Shown in pieces: positions 23,319 to 31,826 of a DNA stretch of 51,152 nucleotides (position 1 is the stretch's first letter; every line of letters starts with the position of its first letter). Position numbers and translations under genes: made by a program. This DNA comes from a virus, in IMG/VR virus record IMGVR_UViG_3300044822_000018, positions 1-51,152 of that record. One strand, 5' to 3'. The notes under the pieces are model-generated. The model searched no databases and had not been told where the DNA came from. It worked only from the letters and a program-made list of their open reading frames with translations.

Positions 23319-25527
23319 CTGCACAGTTTGCCCAAGACACGCGAAATGCGCCTCGCCGGAGCTTGTTTCGAACGGCAACAGACGCGCGAAGGTCATGGTC
23401 GTAGGGCCAGGGCCTTCTTCGCGTGACGATACGCTAGGCGCGGCGTTCTCTGACTCGTCGGGACGCCTCTTGCGCGCGATGTTGGCCGACGCTGGGTTTG
23501 AGCTCGATGACGTGTTTTACTCGAACGCGGTGCGCTGCGGCGGTAAGCCGCCGACGCCGAGCGAAATAGACGCCTGTAGACCCTGGTTGGCCGCCGACAT
23601 AGCCGAAGTACAGCCGCAGGCGATCATCGCGCTTGGCGACCCTGCGCTGCGCGCTCTAACGAAGCTCTCGGGCCTTCAGACTAAGCGCGGTTCCTCGTAT
23701 AAGCTACACGCGAGTCTGAGCCCGCACACGTCCGAAGAAATCGTCTGGCCGACGTACTCACCGGCCTACGTCGCGATGTATCCGCAAGCGCGCCACACGG
23801 TTGTCGCAGACCTGCGCCGCGTTCGGGACAGAACCAAACAGGCAGAAGAAATACCTTGGGAATGGTGGGACGGTGCTGCGCTACCGCCAGGGCCTTACGG
23901 TTTTGACATAGAGACAGATTGGGACCGCAAGACTAAAACAGGCGGCGACAATATGATTCAATGCGCCGTTGCTGTGTCTAATCGCGTGTTTGTCGCATAC
24001 GGCCCAGAACAGGCAAAGCTCTTAGCACAACAATTAACAGGCGAGGTTTACACGTTAAATGGCTGGAAATTCGACAACCCAAAATGTCGGGCACTTGGAA
24101 TTGCCGTTCCGCATGGTGTGGACGTTATGGGAATGGCGTATTTGGATGACGAAACGCAACCCTTGGGACTCGAATCGCTCGCAGTTAAATATTTGGGCGT
24201 CCGGGGATGGAAGGACTTGCGTGACGCTGAACCTGGTACTGATGAGTTTGCCCTTTACAACGCGAAAGATAGTTATTACACTCTATTGCTTGCGCTTAAA
24301 CTCCGAAATGTCCTGGGAAAACGGACAGCCTTAATCACGCACGTTATGTCACCGGCCAGGCTTGCGCTCGACGCTTGTACGGAGAGAGGAGTACCGCTAA
24401 ATGCTGGAGCCATACAGCGAGCAAGAGATTCTTACGTCGCCGCCTTACATAGCGAACATGATGAGGTTATACAACTTGCATGTGCAAGCGGCTACACAGA
24501 ACACAACCCTAACAGTACCGCCGAAGTCGGAGCAATACTTACGGCGCGGGGAATACACCTTTCACATACGCCCTCCGGCAAACTCGCAACAGGTAAAGGC
24601 GTGTTGCAGGAGGCCGGGGGAGATGCGTATGCTGCTGCGCTACTTTCATATCGTGAGGCTCGCAAGGCGCTATCCACCTATGTGGAACCGTATGAGCGGG
24701 CAATTCAAAGTACGGGCCGCGTTCACCCGGAGTACACCATCTGGCGGACTGTTACGAATCGTACGAGTGCGCGTAATCCGAACGTCCAAAACTTGCCCAG
24801 AAACCTCAAAGATTTCTTCAACGTCACTAGCGTTGATTACTCAGCTATTGAGTTCCGCCTTGCAGCGTGGTGCGCCGGAGAAACCGGCATCCTGCGACGT
24901 TTTGCCGAAAACCCGGCGTGGGACCCGCACCGTTACTTCGCGGCGCTTTTTTACAACAAGCCAGAGAGTGAAGTTACAAAGAGCGAAAGGCAAGTGGCTA
25001 AGTCCGCTAACTTTTCGCAACTCTACATGGGAAACGGCGATACTCTGCAAGCGTACGCCGGGAAGATGGGCATCGTATTGGACAGCCGAACGTGTCACGA
25101 CATTCATCATAGATGGCATGCCACGTTCCCCGCGTTCCGTCATTTCTACCAGCAAACCCTGGTGGAACTTATGGAGTGCGGCTATGTCGAAACGGCCACG
25201 GGCTATCGGCGGCATTATGGTGACTTCCGCGCTCTACCGCCAATTAGGCGAACTGCAGCGTTACGAGAGTGCGTTAATGTCAAAGTCCAAACTCTAGCGG
25301 CGCACGTCGCGCTGATCGGCCTGGCCGAATGTCACAGGCAAGGTTTGCCTGTTTGCGGATTCATTCACGACGCGAATCTTTTTGACTTCAAGACTAAGCG
25401 AGAAGCCCTTGACGCGATGCCGTTAATTGAGTATTGTATGATTACGCATCCGGTAAAAGTCTTGCGTGAACACTTTAACGTAAATCTCGATGTTCCCTTG
25501 ATTGTGGAGGCGACATTCGCGGCGTGA
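23275..25527 (+). CDS. UDG-like domain fused to family A DNA polymerase
   Basis: The gene encodes 750 residues. Residues 1-180 follow the family 4 uracil-DNA glycosylase plan, with iron-sulfur cysteines C16, C19, C88 and C101 and the GPGPS loop, but the motif usually reading HP is YSPAY, with Ser162 where the His stands. Then come a 3'-5' exonuclease (D211/E213, NGWKFDN at 262-268, Y328-D332) and PolA motifs A VDYSAIEF (D521), B RQVAKSANF (K576) and C IHDAN (D699, Ala for the usual Glu). It is the replicative polymerase. The N-terminal domain probably senses uracil instead of excising it. GTG start without a clear ribosome site. Confidence 0.85.
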   Translation: MQQAYSIPIPTDSSNCTVCPRHAKCASPELVSNGNRRAKVMVVGPGPSSRDDTLGAAFSDSSGRLLRAMLADAGFELDDVFYSNAVRCGGKPPTPSEIDACRPWLAADIAEVQPQAIIALGDPALRALTKLSGLQTKRGSSYKLHASLSPHTSEEIVWPTYSPAYVAMYPQARHTVVADLRRVRDRTKQAEEIPWEWWDGAALPPGPYGFDIETDWDRKTKTGGDNMIQCAVAVSNRVFVAYGPEQAKLLAQQLTGEVYTLNGWKFDNPKCRALGIAVPHGVDVMGMAYLDDETQPLGLESLAVKYLGVRGWKDLRDAEPGTDEFALYNAKDSYYTLLLALKLRNVLGKRTALITHVMSPARLALDACTERGVPLNAGAIQRARDSYVAALHSEHDEVIQLACASGYTEHNPNSTAEVGAILTARGIHLSHTPSGKLATGKGVLQEAGGDAYAAALLSYREARKALSTYVEPYERAIQSTGRVHPEYTIWRTVTNRTSARNPNVQNLPRNLKDFFNVTSVDYSAIEFRLAAWCAGETGILRRFAENPAWDPHRYFAALFYNKPESEVTKSERQVAKSANFSQLYMGNGDTLQAYAGKMGIVLDSRTCHDIHHRWHATFPAFRHFYQQTLVELMECGYVETATGYRRHYGDFRALPPIRRTAALRECVNVKVQTLAAHVALIGLAECHRQGLPVCGFIHDANLFDFKTKREALDAMPLIEYCMITHPVKVLREHFNVNLDVPLIVEATFAA

Positions 25528-25613
25528 GGGCTTTCAAATTTATCGGCAATCCTATTGACAACTTGTACGGGCGCGCTGCCAGTACACTACCAACATTTGA
25601 GGAGATTAAACCC

Positions 25614-25919
25614 GTGACTACCGTACTCGAAAAGTCAGACCTGCTTAGTCGGCTCGACGCGCTCGAACCCGTCAAACGTACCAACAAAGGCGGCGGGGGC
25701 CGTCCTCCGGCATACAGCGTCGCTGACGTTGAAGCGTTTTACTCCGCGCGTTCACGCGGCATCTCTTGGGCGCAGATCAACGGCGTTCTCGACAAGCCGC
25801 TAAAGCGCCCAGGATCGCTCGCACAAAGCGTTCACGCTGCCGCCGAGCGGCATGGCATCCCGACCCAACGCGCCGCGCGTGCGCCGAAGAAAGTTCACAT
25901 TCTCGACACACCGGCTTAG
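25614..25919 (+). CDS. Putative DNA-binding protein
   Basis: The gene encodes 101 residues from the GTG at 25614, which has GAGGAG nine bases upstream. The frame is open from 25524 but that earlier GTG lacks a ribosome site. A GGGGRPP AT-hook-like segment is followed by helices (SVADVEAFYSARSRGISWAQINGVLD) resembling a winged or helix-turn-helix unit and a basic tail. It is the last gene before a strong terminator. Confidence 0.55.
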   Translation: MTTVLEKSDLLSRLDALEPVKRTNKGGGGRPPAYSVADVEAFYSARSRGISWAQINGVLDKPLKRPGSLAQSVHAAAERHGIPTQRAARAPKKVHILDTPA

Positions 25920-26004
25920 GCCCCGGCGGACAGTTTCAGCGGTTTATGCGGGGCCGCTGCCTCCGCTTTCCTGACACGTCGCCTGTCGTGTGGGGACAAC
26001 AGGC

Positions 26005-26049
26005 AAAACCCCTTGACGGTTTAAGAGTGCCGTCAAGGGGTTTTTGTTT
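26005..26049 (+). terminator. Rho-independent terminator
   Basis: AAAACCCCTTGACGG (26005-26019) pairs perfectly with CCGTCAAGGGGTTTT (26030-26044) over a 10-base loop, followed by TTTTTG. A 15-bp perfect stem. Its T tract abuts the -35 of the next promoter. Confidence 0.92.
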
Positions 26050-26076
26050 GACACTTTTGTAATTTTATGGTATCAT
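26048..26076 (+). promoter_or_regulatory. Sigma-70-type promoter of the recombination operon
   Basis: TTGACA (26048-26053), 17 bases, TATCAT (26071-26076): 6 of 6 and 5 of 6 matches. The start is expected near 26083, inside the AGGAGG ribosome site (26082-26087), so the leader before the ATG at 26092 is very short. Confidence 0.8.
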
Positions 26077-26091
26077 TGGGCAGGAGGATAT

Positions 26092-26937
26092 ATGAACGAT
26101 TTTGTTATTAGTGCGTCCGCTCTAAGCGCGTTCAAGCGTTGCCCGAAAAGCTATTACTTCGGCTACGAACAGGCGCTAACAGTCATCGAACAAAAAGAGG
26201 CTCTAACCAACGGCATCGACTTTCACACGTATGCCGCCGACTATGCGATCTATCGGCGCGATGGCGTGGAGCCTGACTTCGGCAAGTACGACAACGACAA
26301 GATGTACGAAGTATTCAACGCATGGGTTAGGCATCGCGGCGCGACAGAGTTTGACAACATGGCCGAGATTTTGCACGTCGAAGAACCCATGTTCACCGAA
26401 CTGTTGCCCGGCGTTCAACTCCGCACGACGTTAGACTTAGTTTATCGCGACAAAAACGGCTGGATCGTAATTCGCGACTACAAGACGTTCGCAAAGATGC
26501 CGTCGCTCGACGCTAGTCTCGATTTTCAAGCGCGCATTTACATCGCTGCGATCATGCGTAAGTACCAGACTGAAAACGTCAAGTTTGAACACGTCTACGT
26601 TCGGCGCGACCTGTTCCACGAAGGCAAACAGTCTCACGTCGCCTGGACGCCCGAAGAATCTTACGTCTACGAAGAAATCGTTATCCCGCGCGCCGAGGCC
26701 GATCGGCTCTGGAAAGAAACGCAATACGTGGCGGGTATTATTCTAGACGCAACAGGTACGAACATCTTTTACAGAGTTGACCTTAAAGGCACGTCGCCGT
26801 TTACGTGCGGGTCGTGCTTTTACAAGACGGTCTGTGCAGCCGAGAATCAGAACGGCGGCATGGATGGCCTAGACCTCGAAGAACTAGACTATCGCGTCAA
26901 CAGAAACGAGCGCAATCAACAAGAGATACCAGCATGA
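26092..26937 (+). CDS. Cas4/RecB-like PD-(D/E)XK nuclease
   Basis: The gene encodes 281 residues. SASALSAFKRCPKSYYFGYEQ opens the fold like RecB/Cas4/AddB nucleases, the active site follows as LRTTLDLVYRDKNGWIVIRDYKT (D..., D-x-K), and the C-terminal CGSCFYKTVC plus the early Cys makes an iron-sulfur cluster likely. The ATG at 26092 with AGGAGG is clearly right. The frame's earlier ATG is inside the promoter. It heads the recombination cassette and probably resects ends for the annealase or ATPase downstream. Confidence 0.82.
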   Translation: MNDFVISASALSAFKRCPKSYYFGYEQALTVIEQKEALTNGIDFHTYAADYAIYRRDGVEPDFGKYDNDKMYEVFNAWVRHRGATEFDNMAEILHVEEPMFTELLPGVQLRTTLDLVYRDKNGWIVIRDYKTFAKMPSLDASLDFQARIYIAAIMRKYQTENVKFEHVYVRRDLFHEGKQSHVAWTPEESYVYEEIVIPRAEADRLWKETQYVAGIILDATGTNIFYRVDLKGTSPFTCGSCFYKTVCAAENQNGGMDGLDLEELDYRVNRNERNQQEIPA

Positions 26938-27230
26938 ACGACGACACGATCCGCGTAAAGAACGCGCTTGCGCTCAAACTCGCGCTTGAAAATGCGTACC
27001 ACGCGCAACCCGACGTTACCGAGATATACGACTTGGTGAACTGCGCTTTTGACGCCCTCATCGCAGCCACGCCGCAAGAACAGCCGCCCGAGATTAGTCC
27101 ATGTGACGATTGTGGTTACTGCAATAATCCAACTTCGCCCGAGGCGCACAATCACGGGCCTTGCTTCAACTGCTACTGCCCTTCACATAAAGCCCATTAT
27201 ATAGCGCCCGAGAGCGAGGCAAAGCCATGA
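26934..27230 (+). CDS. Small zinc-finger protein
   Basis: The gene encodes 98 residues. A helical N-terminal half is followed by a Cys/His-rich end: CDDCGYC then CFNCYCPSHKAH, enough ligands for two zinc ions. It overlaps the nuclease stop and the next start by four bases each. Likely nucleic-acid or protein binding within the recombination operon. Confidence 0.6.
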   Translation: MNDDTIRVKNALALKLALENAYHAQPDVTEIYDLVNCAFDALIAATPQEQPPEISPCDDCGYCNNPTSPEAHNHGPCFNCYCPSHKAHYIAPESEAKP

Positions 27231-27505
27231 ACGACGAACAGGCTATTTTTAGACGCAGACCTGTTTGGCGCTGTGTAAACTGCTCGCATTTAAGTCTACG
27301 TGTTGACGAAAGTCAACTGTGCGACGCCTGTTCTGCCAGGGCCAATTTACTGCGCGGAATAAAATGCTCGCTGCTCTTGATCGCGATGTACGTGTCCGTC
27401 ATCGTCGGACTACTCAATTTAGACACTGGCGTAGTGACGTTGTTTTGTGCTATGATTTTTGGCATGAGCGTAATATATTTTAACTCACTACTCACACACA
27501 AATGA
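27227..27505 (+). CDS. Zinc-ribbon membrane protein
   Basis: The gene encodes 92 residues. An N-terminal zinc ribbon (CVNC, then CDAC) precedes two transmembrane segments (SLLLIAMYVSVIVGLL and VVTLFCAMIFGMSVIYF) with a short tail. Four-base overlaps connect it to both neighbours. A membrane anchor within a recombination operon is odd. Function unknown. Confidence 0.6.
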   Translation: MNDEQAIFRRRPVWRCVNCSHLSLRVDESQLCDACSARANLLRGIKCSLLLIAMYVSVIVGLLNLDTGVVTLFCAMIFGMSVIYFNSLLTHK

Positions 27506-28290
27506 TCTACTTGCTCGACGCCGATCAGAACGGCTCAGACTCGATTCAGCACCTTGTTGACTCCGGCAAAATTAAATACTTGCCTATGTCAACTTTTCAA
27601 GTGTTCGACAAAACAGTTAAAGAACTGTTGCCTGTTGTGGGACCTGATGACTTAGTCATCATCGACACAATAGGCTCGCTTTTTGAAACTACGCGAGGGG
27701 ACGCAAAACTTGGAACTGACGTATCGGTTGACCTATGGACGCTACGGGGAAAGTACCTAGACGGGGACAAGAACTATCTCACCGTCTACTCTTTGGCAGG
27801 TGATACGATTATACGTCGGATTAAAAATCTCAGGGCAAGGGGTGCGAGAATTATTACTACGTCGCATGAGTCCGAGAAACAAGACCCTACGGACTTGATG
27901 AAAAAGCGCGCACCGGCTCTGAGTGACGCGCTCTATAAGTCAATCATGGCGAACACGTCCGACGTTGTGCGCCTGTCGGAAATTATCGACCCAATCTTAA
28001 ACGAGGATGGTAGTGTCAAGGTACCGAGTGGGACACGAATCTTACAACTCCGTAAAACGGAGGAAGCCGTCGCTAAGTACCACGTCTTGCCGGAGGTTTC
28101 TGACCGAATCAAAAGGTTATTGCGACTACCTTCGAGAAGTGGTTTGTATACTTACTACGCGCATGTCCAAAAACGTCCAACCTGGTTACACATATACGGA
28201 CCGCCAGGAGTAGGTAAAACCGCGCTTTCTGCTTCAGAAGCCGAAACTCCAAACCCACAACACACAACACCAAATCAAGAAAGCGACTAA
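27502..28290 (+). CDS. Sak4-like RecA-fold ATPase, apparently circularly permuted
   Basis: The gene encodes 262 residues. In Sak4/AAA_24 recombinases the order is Walker A, strand LxIDxD, Walker B, TxH strand. Here the protein begins with the second strand YLLDAD (3-8), has Walker B LVIIDT (51-56) and ITTSHE (118-123), and only at the end RPTWLHIYGPPGVGKTALSA with Walker A at 233-240. No other P-loop exists upstream or in the neighbours. Cutting between Walker A and strand 2 and joining the old ends restores the family order exactly. The gene sits between a RecB-like nuclease and an SSB-like protein, the usual place of Sak4. ATG overlaps the upstream stop. No Shine-Dalgarno is seen. Confidence 0.75.
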   Translation: MIYLLDADQNGSDSIQHLVDSGKIKYLPMSTFQVFDKTVKELLPVVGPDDLVIIDTIGSLFETTRGDAKLGTDVSVDLWTLRGKYLDGDKNYLTVYSLAGDTIIRRIKNLRARGARIITTSHESEKQDPTDLMKKRAPALSDALYKSIMANTSDVVRLSEIIDPILNEDGSVKVPSGTRILQLRKTEEAVAKYHVLPEVSDRIKRLLRLPSRSGLYTYYAHVQKRPTWLHIYGPPGVGKTALSASEAETPNPQHTTPNQESD

Positions 28291-28291
28291 C

Positions 28292-28819
28292 ATGGCCGAA
28301 GAAATGTTCACAGTAGACGAAATCACGATCATCAACGAACAAGTGCCTGTTGGTGATTACAAAGCGCGCTTGGTCGATGCAACCGGCGAGCTTTCCAAGA
28401 GCAAACAAAAGCCCACGGTCTACGCGACCTGGGAAATCGTGGCGGGCGAACACGAAGGCAAAGAAACCCGCTCGTTCTACTCTCTAGCCGTGACGCGCAA
28501 ACAAAACAAGAAAGGCGTCATGCAGACCTACGCGGGCGGCATCGCCGACTACACCGCCGCGATGCGCCTCGTAAAGCCGCAATTCAACGGAACCTGGCCG
28601 GTCAACCCGACGCTCGAACTGGCCGAACAAGCCGCCGTTGGCTTCAAGAAGGCGTTCTCGGGCAAGGTCGTTAATCTCAAAGTCATGCCGAATAACTACA
28701 CCGATGATTCGGGCCAAGCTGTCAACGGAACGCGCGTCAAAGTCATCGGGACAGGCGGCGGTGTGCCTGTTGCTGCTGCCGCAGTTAAAAGCGGCGTAGA
28801 TATGTTCGACGATCTATGA
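28292..28819 (+). CDS. SSB-like single-strand DNA-binding protein
   Basis: The gene encodes 175 residues. The first 130 are beta-rich with GDYKARLVDA, TVYATWEIVAGEHEGKETRSFY and VNLKVMPNNYTD, like the DUF669/OB-type phage single-strand binding proteins. The C-terminus is the acidic hydrophobic tip DMFDDL, as used by SSBs to dock partners. It starts two bases after the Sak4-like gene, a standard pairing. It would hold single strands for recombination and replication. Confidence 0.72.
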   Translation: MAEEMFTVDEITIINEQVPVGDYKARLVDATGELSKSKQKPTVYATWEIVAGEHEGKETRSFYSLAVTRKQNKKGVMQTYAGGIADYTAAMRLVKPQFNGTWPVNPTLELAEQAAVGFKKAFSGKVVNLKVMPNNYTDDSGQAVNGTRVKVIGTGGGVPVAAAAVKSGVDMFDDL

Positions 28820-29172
28820 CCGAAGCGCAGTTAAAAACCGGGCTTTGTGCAAAACTAAAGGCCGCTTACCCAGCGGCCTTCTTTTTTAGAACAGGAGCGG
28901 GCGCGTTCGCGATGGCAGGTTTGCCGGATATTATAGGCATCGTGTTTGGCCGGTTTGTCGGCATCGAGGCTAAACGGCCAGGCAAATACTCAACACCCTT
29001 AAAAGGCTGTACGCCAGCACAGCTTCATGTGCGCGATTTAATCTTTCGCGCAGGCGGCATTTGGCTGGCGACAGACGACATTGACGACTGTTTAGTTAGA
29101 CTCAAAAAAGCGTTGTACTCGTGTGGCGCGTCTGTCAACGATGAAGAAAAAACGCCAATAGGATCGTTGTAA
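28816..29172 (+). CDS. VRR-NUC nuclease
   Basis: The gene encodes 118 residues. The compact VRR-NUC/Holliday-resolvase-like PD-(D/E)XK fold is shown by FFFRTGAGAFAMAGLPDIIGI then FVGIEAKRPGK and a PAQLHVRDLIFRAGG helix. Such enzymes cleave branched DNA. The ATG overlaps the SSB stop (ATGA). A complete terminator hairpin occupies codons 15-24, and the 3' end overlaps the convergent late gene by 38 bases. Confidence 0.82.
   Translation: MTEAQLKTGLCAKLKAAYPAAFFFRTGAGAFAMAGLPDIIGIVFGRFVGIEAKRPGKYSTPLKGCTPAQLHVRDLIFRAGGIWLATDDIDDCLVRLKKALYSCGASVNDEEKTPIGSL
28858..28887. terminator. Bidirectional terminator inside the VRR-NUC gene
   Basis: AAGGCCGCT (28858-28866), loop TACCC, AGCGGCCTT (28872-28880), then C and six T on the + strand. 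On the minus strand the same stem is followed by TTTAGTTTT-like sequence. It would stop early transcripts after the SSB gene and late transcripts running antisense past 29135. Confidence 0.75.
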
Positions 29173-29434
29173 TAACGCCCAACATTGGCAGCACGTAGCC
29201 GGGAAGCTGGTTCGACGTAAGTCGTTCCAGCTTCTTGTTTACTTCATCGCGCCAGTTCTTTTCGATTGTCCAATGTAGCTCTTGCTCTTGACGCGGAACG
29301 AGGTTTTGAACATTGGCCTTTAATTCGTTGACGTTTTGACTCACAGCGCGCACGTCCTCTTTGGTTGCGAACAAGTTGATGGCCTCTCTATAGGTCAAGT
29401 ACTTGTCATCTTGGCTTCCCTGTTCGTGTATCAT
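29135..29434 (-). CDS. Tail-anchored coiled-coil protein, XhlA-like
   Basis: The gene encodes 99 residues from the ATG at 29434, which has GGGAG upstream. The frame extends further back without a start signal. Residues 20-75 are a heptad-like coiled coil and the end is one transmembrane helix (YVLPMLGVITTILLAFFL) with a basic tip. This matches the architecture of XhlA-type holin-associated proteins. It is the last gene of the late arm and overlaps the early arm tail to tail. Confidence 0.6.
   Translation of the reverse strand: MIHEQGSQDDKYLTYREAINLFATKEDVRAVSQNVNELKANVQNLVPRQEQELHWTIEKNWRDEVNKKLERLTSNQLPGYVLPMLGVITTILLAFFLHR
29203..29240 (+). terminator. Hairpin ending the rightward arm
   Basis: GAAGCTGG (29203-29210) pairs with CCAGCTTC (29227-29234), with an inner GAC/GTC stem, followed by TTGTTT. 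It lies 31 bases after the VRR-NUC stop, within the convergent late gene. A backup terminator for early transcripts is likely. Confidence 0.5.
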
Positions 29435-29444
29435 TAAAACTCCC

Positions 29445-31826
29445 TTATTGGGATTCCCTACTGATCGTCCGATCAGTTCTCGCGGCGGCTTTGGCACTAC
29501 GCGGCTTCTGCGAGTGCAAGCCAAAAACTTGAAGTAGCATTTCATGCAAAAGAGAATGTGGACCGCTTAACGCGGTAGGACCATACGGCTGAAAAATTGC
29601 GTCTTTGCGATGAAGAAATTCTTGGCCGACGACGTTTGCGGCGTTCATGCCTAAACTTGCGCCGGGAACAGTATTTTCGATAAACTGTTCGCCCATGCTA
29701 ACAGGCGACGTGCCGTGCGGATTCTTCGCGTCTATCTCGGCTCCAAGCGCCGCGCCAACTGGCCCTGCCGTCGCGCCCGAGGCGAAGTAATCAGCCTGGT
29801 TAAAATAACCCTCGGCGGCGTCTTTGACCGGGCCGCCTATCACAATCTCGCTATTGTGCTTGCGGTCGGTAAGCGCGTCTTGAGCCTTGATGATCGACTC
29901 AGGGTAAAACGGACGCGCGCGAATGGCTCGGCCAACGGCGCTAGGAACGGTTCCAACTCGAAAGGCGACAAACGGACCGCCAAGAGCTTGCAACGCGCTC
30001 ACAAAGGCGCTGACGTTGCGATAATCGCCCAGGTCGCGGTTAATATGATCGGCAATTTGGTAGTCGCGCGCAATTTCGTGCCCCGGCAACGCTTTGGGCA
30101 AAAACGAATCGTAGTGTTCGTAAAGCGCCTGACGATAGCCGAGTTCAAGCCTGTTGAGTATGTTCGAGTCAATTTTACCAACCTGGCTAATGCCAAGCGG
30201 GCCTTTGATGCTTGAGATATAATCAGCGTGCAAGCCTAAGTCTGACATACGTGCTAACTGTTGCGCGTCCAGACCGCGAAACGCATAGGCCAGGCCCTTG
30301 CCGAACGCAACAGGTCCGCCGCTGATATACGCCAGCATACCCACGTTGCGAAGTCCGTGCGGCAACGGGTCGAGCATAACAGAGTTGCGACCTGCGCCTC
30401 GCGCGAAGCCTGCCAGTTTATCTATCGGTCCGCCTGCAGGGCCAATAGTAACGCGCTTGGGTCCAAAAGACAGGCTCTGGACTGTTTGATTTGCCTGTCT
30501 GTCGCGTTCGGCTTGAGTTGCGTTGGCCCAATCAAAGTCTTTGATGCCGCCGTGATTAGCCAAAAAGTCGCGTGTTTCTCGCGTAATCAAGCCGTGCGCT
30601 ACGTCTGTTCGCGTGTTATCTAGGTGCTGTTTCCAGATTTGAAATTCGTCCGCGCCTGGTGCAGTTAGACGAGTCTGCAAGTCCTGCATCGCGTTGTGAA
30701 CGTCGTATTTGCTTGTACCCAGAGGCGCGGTAGAGTCTTGACGCAAAAAATAGTCGTTGCCGTGCAATTTGCGCGTTAGTTGCTCGTAGCCAAGATTCAT
30801 CGCCTGTGCGCGCATCTGTTGATTGCCGTAAACAAACGCATGTTCAAGCACGCGCTGTCTAAGCGGATCGACGTTAAGACCCTGGCCTTTGACGGCGGCC
30901 TTGTTTTGCTCTAACAGTTCTTTGTCTTTTTGCATTGCAGGACGAATAAACTTGTTAGAGATTTTGTTTTCGATGCCCATGCGCGCAGTTTTGCCCACGT
31001 CGCCGGTTAGATATTTGTCTAGTTCGGGCCGACGGCCAAAATACTGCCCGCCTGTTTTTACTACGTCTTTGCCCAGAGTTTGTATTGAAGTCAAAACCGG
31101 GGCAAGTGCTTTGCTGCCAGGTACGATAGCCGCTATGCCGCTAGCCGCCTGTTGAACGTGTCCTGCGAGATTAGCCATGTCAGCAAGTTTGCTAACTGGC
31201 CCTGCCCAAAAGAGCGGATCGACGATAAGATTTGTGCCAAATTTAAGCACGCCGTGAACTATGGGATGATTTTTCTTGCCTGTTACATGGTCATCTAAGT
31301 ATTCGTTAAAATAATCGACGCCCAGTTTTCGCATAACGGTGTCTAGGTTTTTGCCAACTTTGGCTGTATCGAACGGATGTACTGCGTTGTCGATGCCGTT
31401 TCTGACGATCTTGACTACGTCTGGGTGGCTAGGATCAAACGCTGCGATGCCGCCTTGTAGCGCGCGACCGGGCGCGCCCAGTACCGCGTCGAGCCCGCCA
31501 AGCGTGTCGTTCCAAGCGTGCGCCATGAACTGTTCGCCGCCTGTGACGCCTTGCGCCACGGCGTGCGTCGCCGCTCCAAAAAACTTTTGCGCTTGATTCT
31601 GGGCGTGAACGTGCGGCGATGGCGTCTTACGAATGGCGCTATCGTCGTGGAACTGAGTTGGCGGCGGCGGCGTGGGCAGCTTGGACGCGCCAGGGGGTTG
31701 TGCAGGCTGACTGTCCTGACCAGACGGCGCAGCATCGACAAAACCCTTAGGGGCTGTTGTAGGAGCGTCGTCAACAAAGCCATGTTTGGGCGCAGGCGTT
31801 GTTACGGACTCGTCCACGAACGGCAT
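29445..31826 (-). CDS. Large internal virion (ejection) protein
   Basis: The gene encodes 793 residues. The N-terminus carries three short repeats of the type FVDE/FVDDAP/FVDAAP and a Pro-rich region, a pattern common at the start of podovirus internal proteins. A helical body with several Gly/Ala-rich amphipathic stretches follows. It is the largest product of the tail-end cluster and follows another coiled-coil protein, like the internal core genes of T7-like phages. It probably forms the ejected channel. No lytic transglycosylase motif is seen. Confidence 0.6.
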   Translation of the reverse strand: MPFVDESVTTPAPKHGFVDDAPTTAPKGFVDAAPSGQDSQPAQPPGASKLPTPPPPTQFHDDSAIRKTPSPHVHAQNQAQKFFGAATHAVAQGVTGGEQFMAHAWNDTLGGLDAVLGAPGRALQGGIAAFDPSHPDVVKIVRNGIDNAVHPFDTAKVGKNLDTVMRKLGVDYFNEYLDDHVTGKKNHPIVHGVLKFGTNLIVDPLFWAGPVSKLADMANLAGHVQQAASGIAAIVPGSKALAPVLTSIQTLGKDVVKTGGQYFGRRPELDKYLTGDVGKTARMGIENKISNKFIRPAMQKDKELLEQNKAAVKGQGLNVDPLRQRVLEHAFVYGNQQMRAQAMNLGYEQLTRKLHGNDYFLRQDSTAPLGTSKYDVHNAMQDLQTRLTAPGADEFQIWKQHLDNTRTDVAHGLITRETRDFLANHGGIKDFDWANATQAERDRQANQTVQSLSFGPKRVTIGPAGGPIDKLAGFARGAGRNSVMLDPLPHGLRNVGMLAYISGGPVAFGKGLAYAFRGLDAQQLARMSDLGLHADYISSIKGPLGISQVGKIDSNILNRLELGYRQALYEHYDSFLPKALPGHEIARDYQIADHINRDLGDYRNVSAFVSALQALGGPFVAFRVGTVPSAVGRAIRARPFYPESIIKAQDALTDRKHNSEIVIGGPVKDAAEGYFNQADYFASGATAGPVGAALGAEIDAKNPHGTSPVSMGEQFIENTVPGASLGMNAANVVGQEFLHRKDAIFQPYGPTALSGPHSLLHEMLLQVFGLHSQKPRSAKAAARTDRTISRESQ

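Noticed and set aside
25555-25588. TTGACA with TACACT as a promoter for the gene at 25614
   Set aside because: The spacing is 22 bases, too far from 17, so only the ribosome site is kept as evidence for that start.
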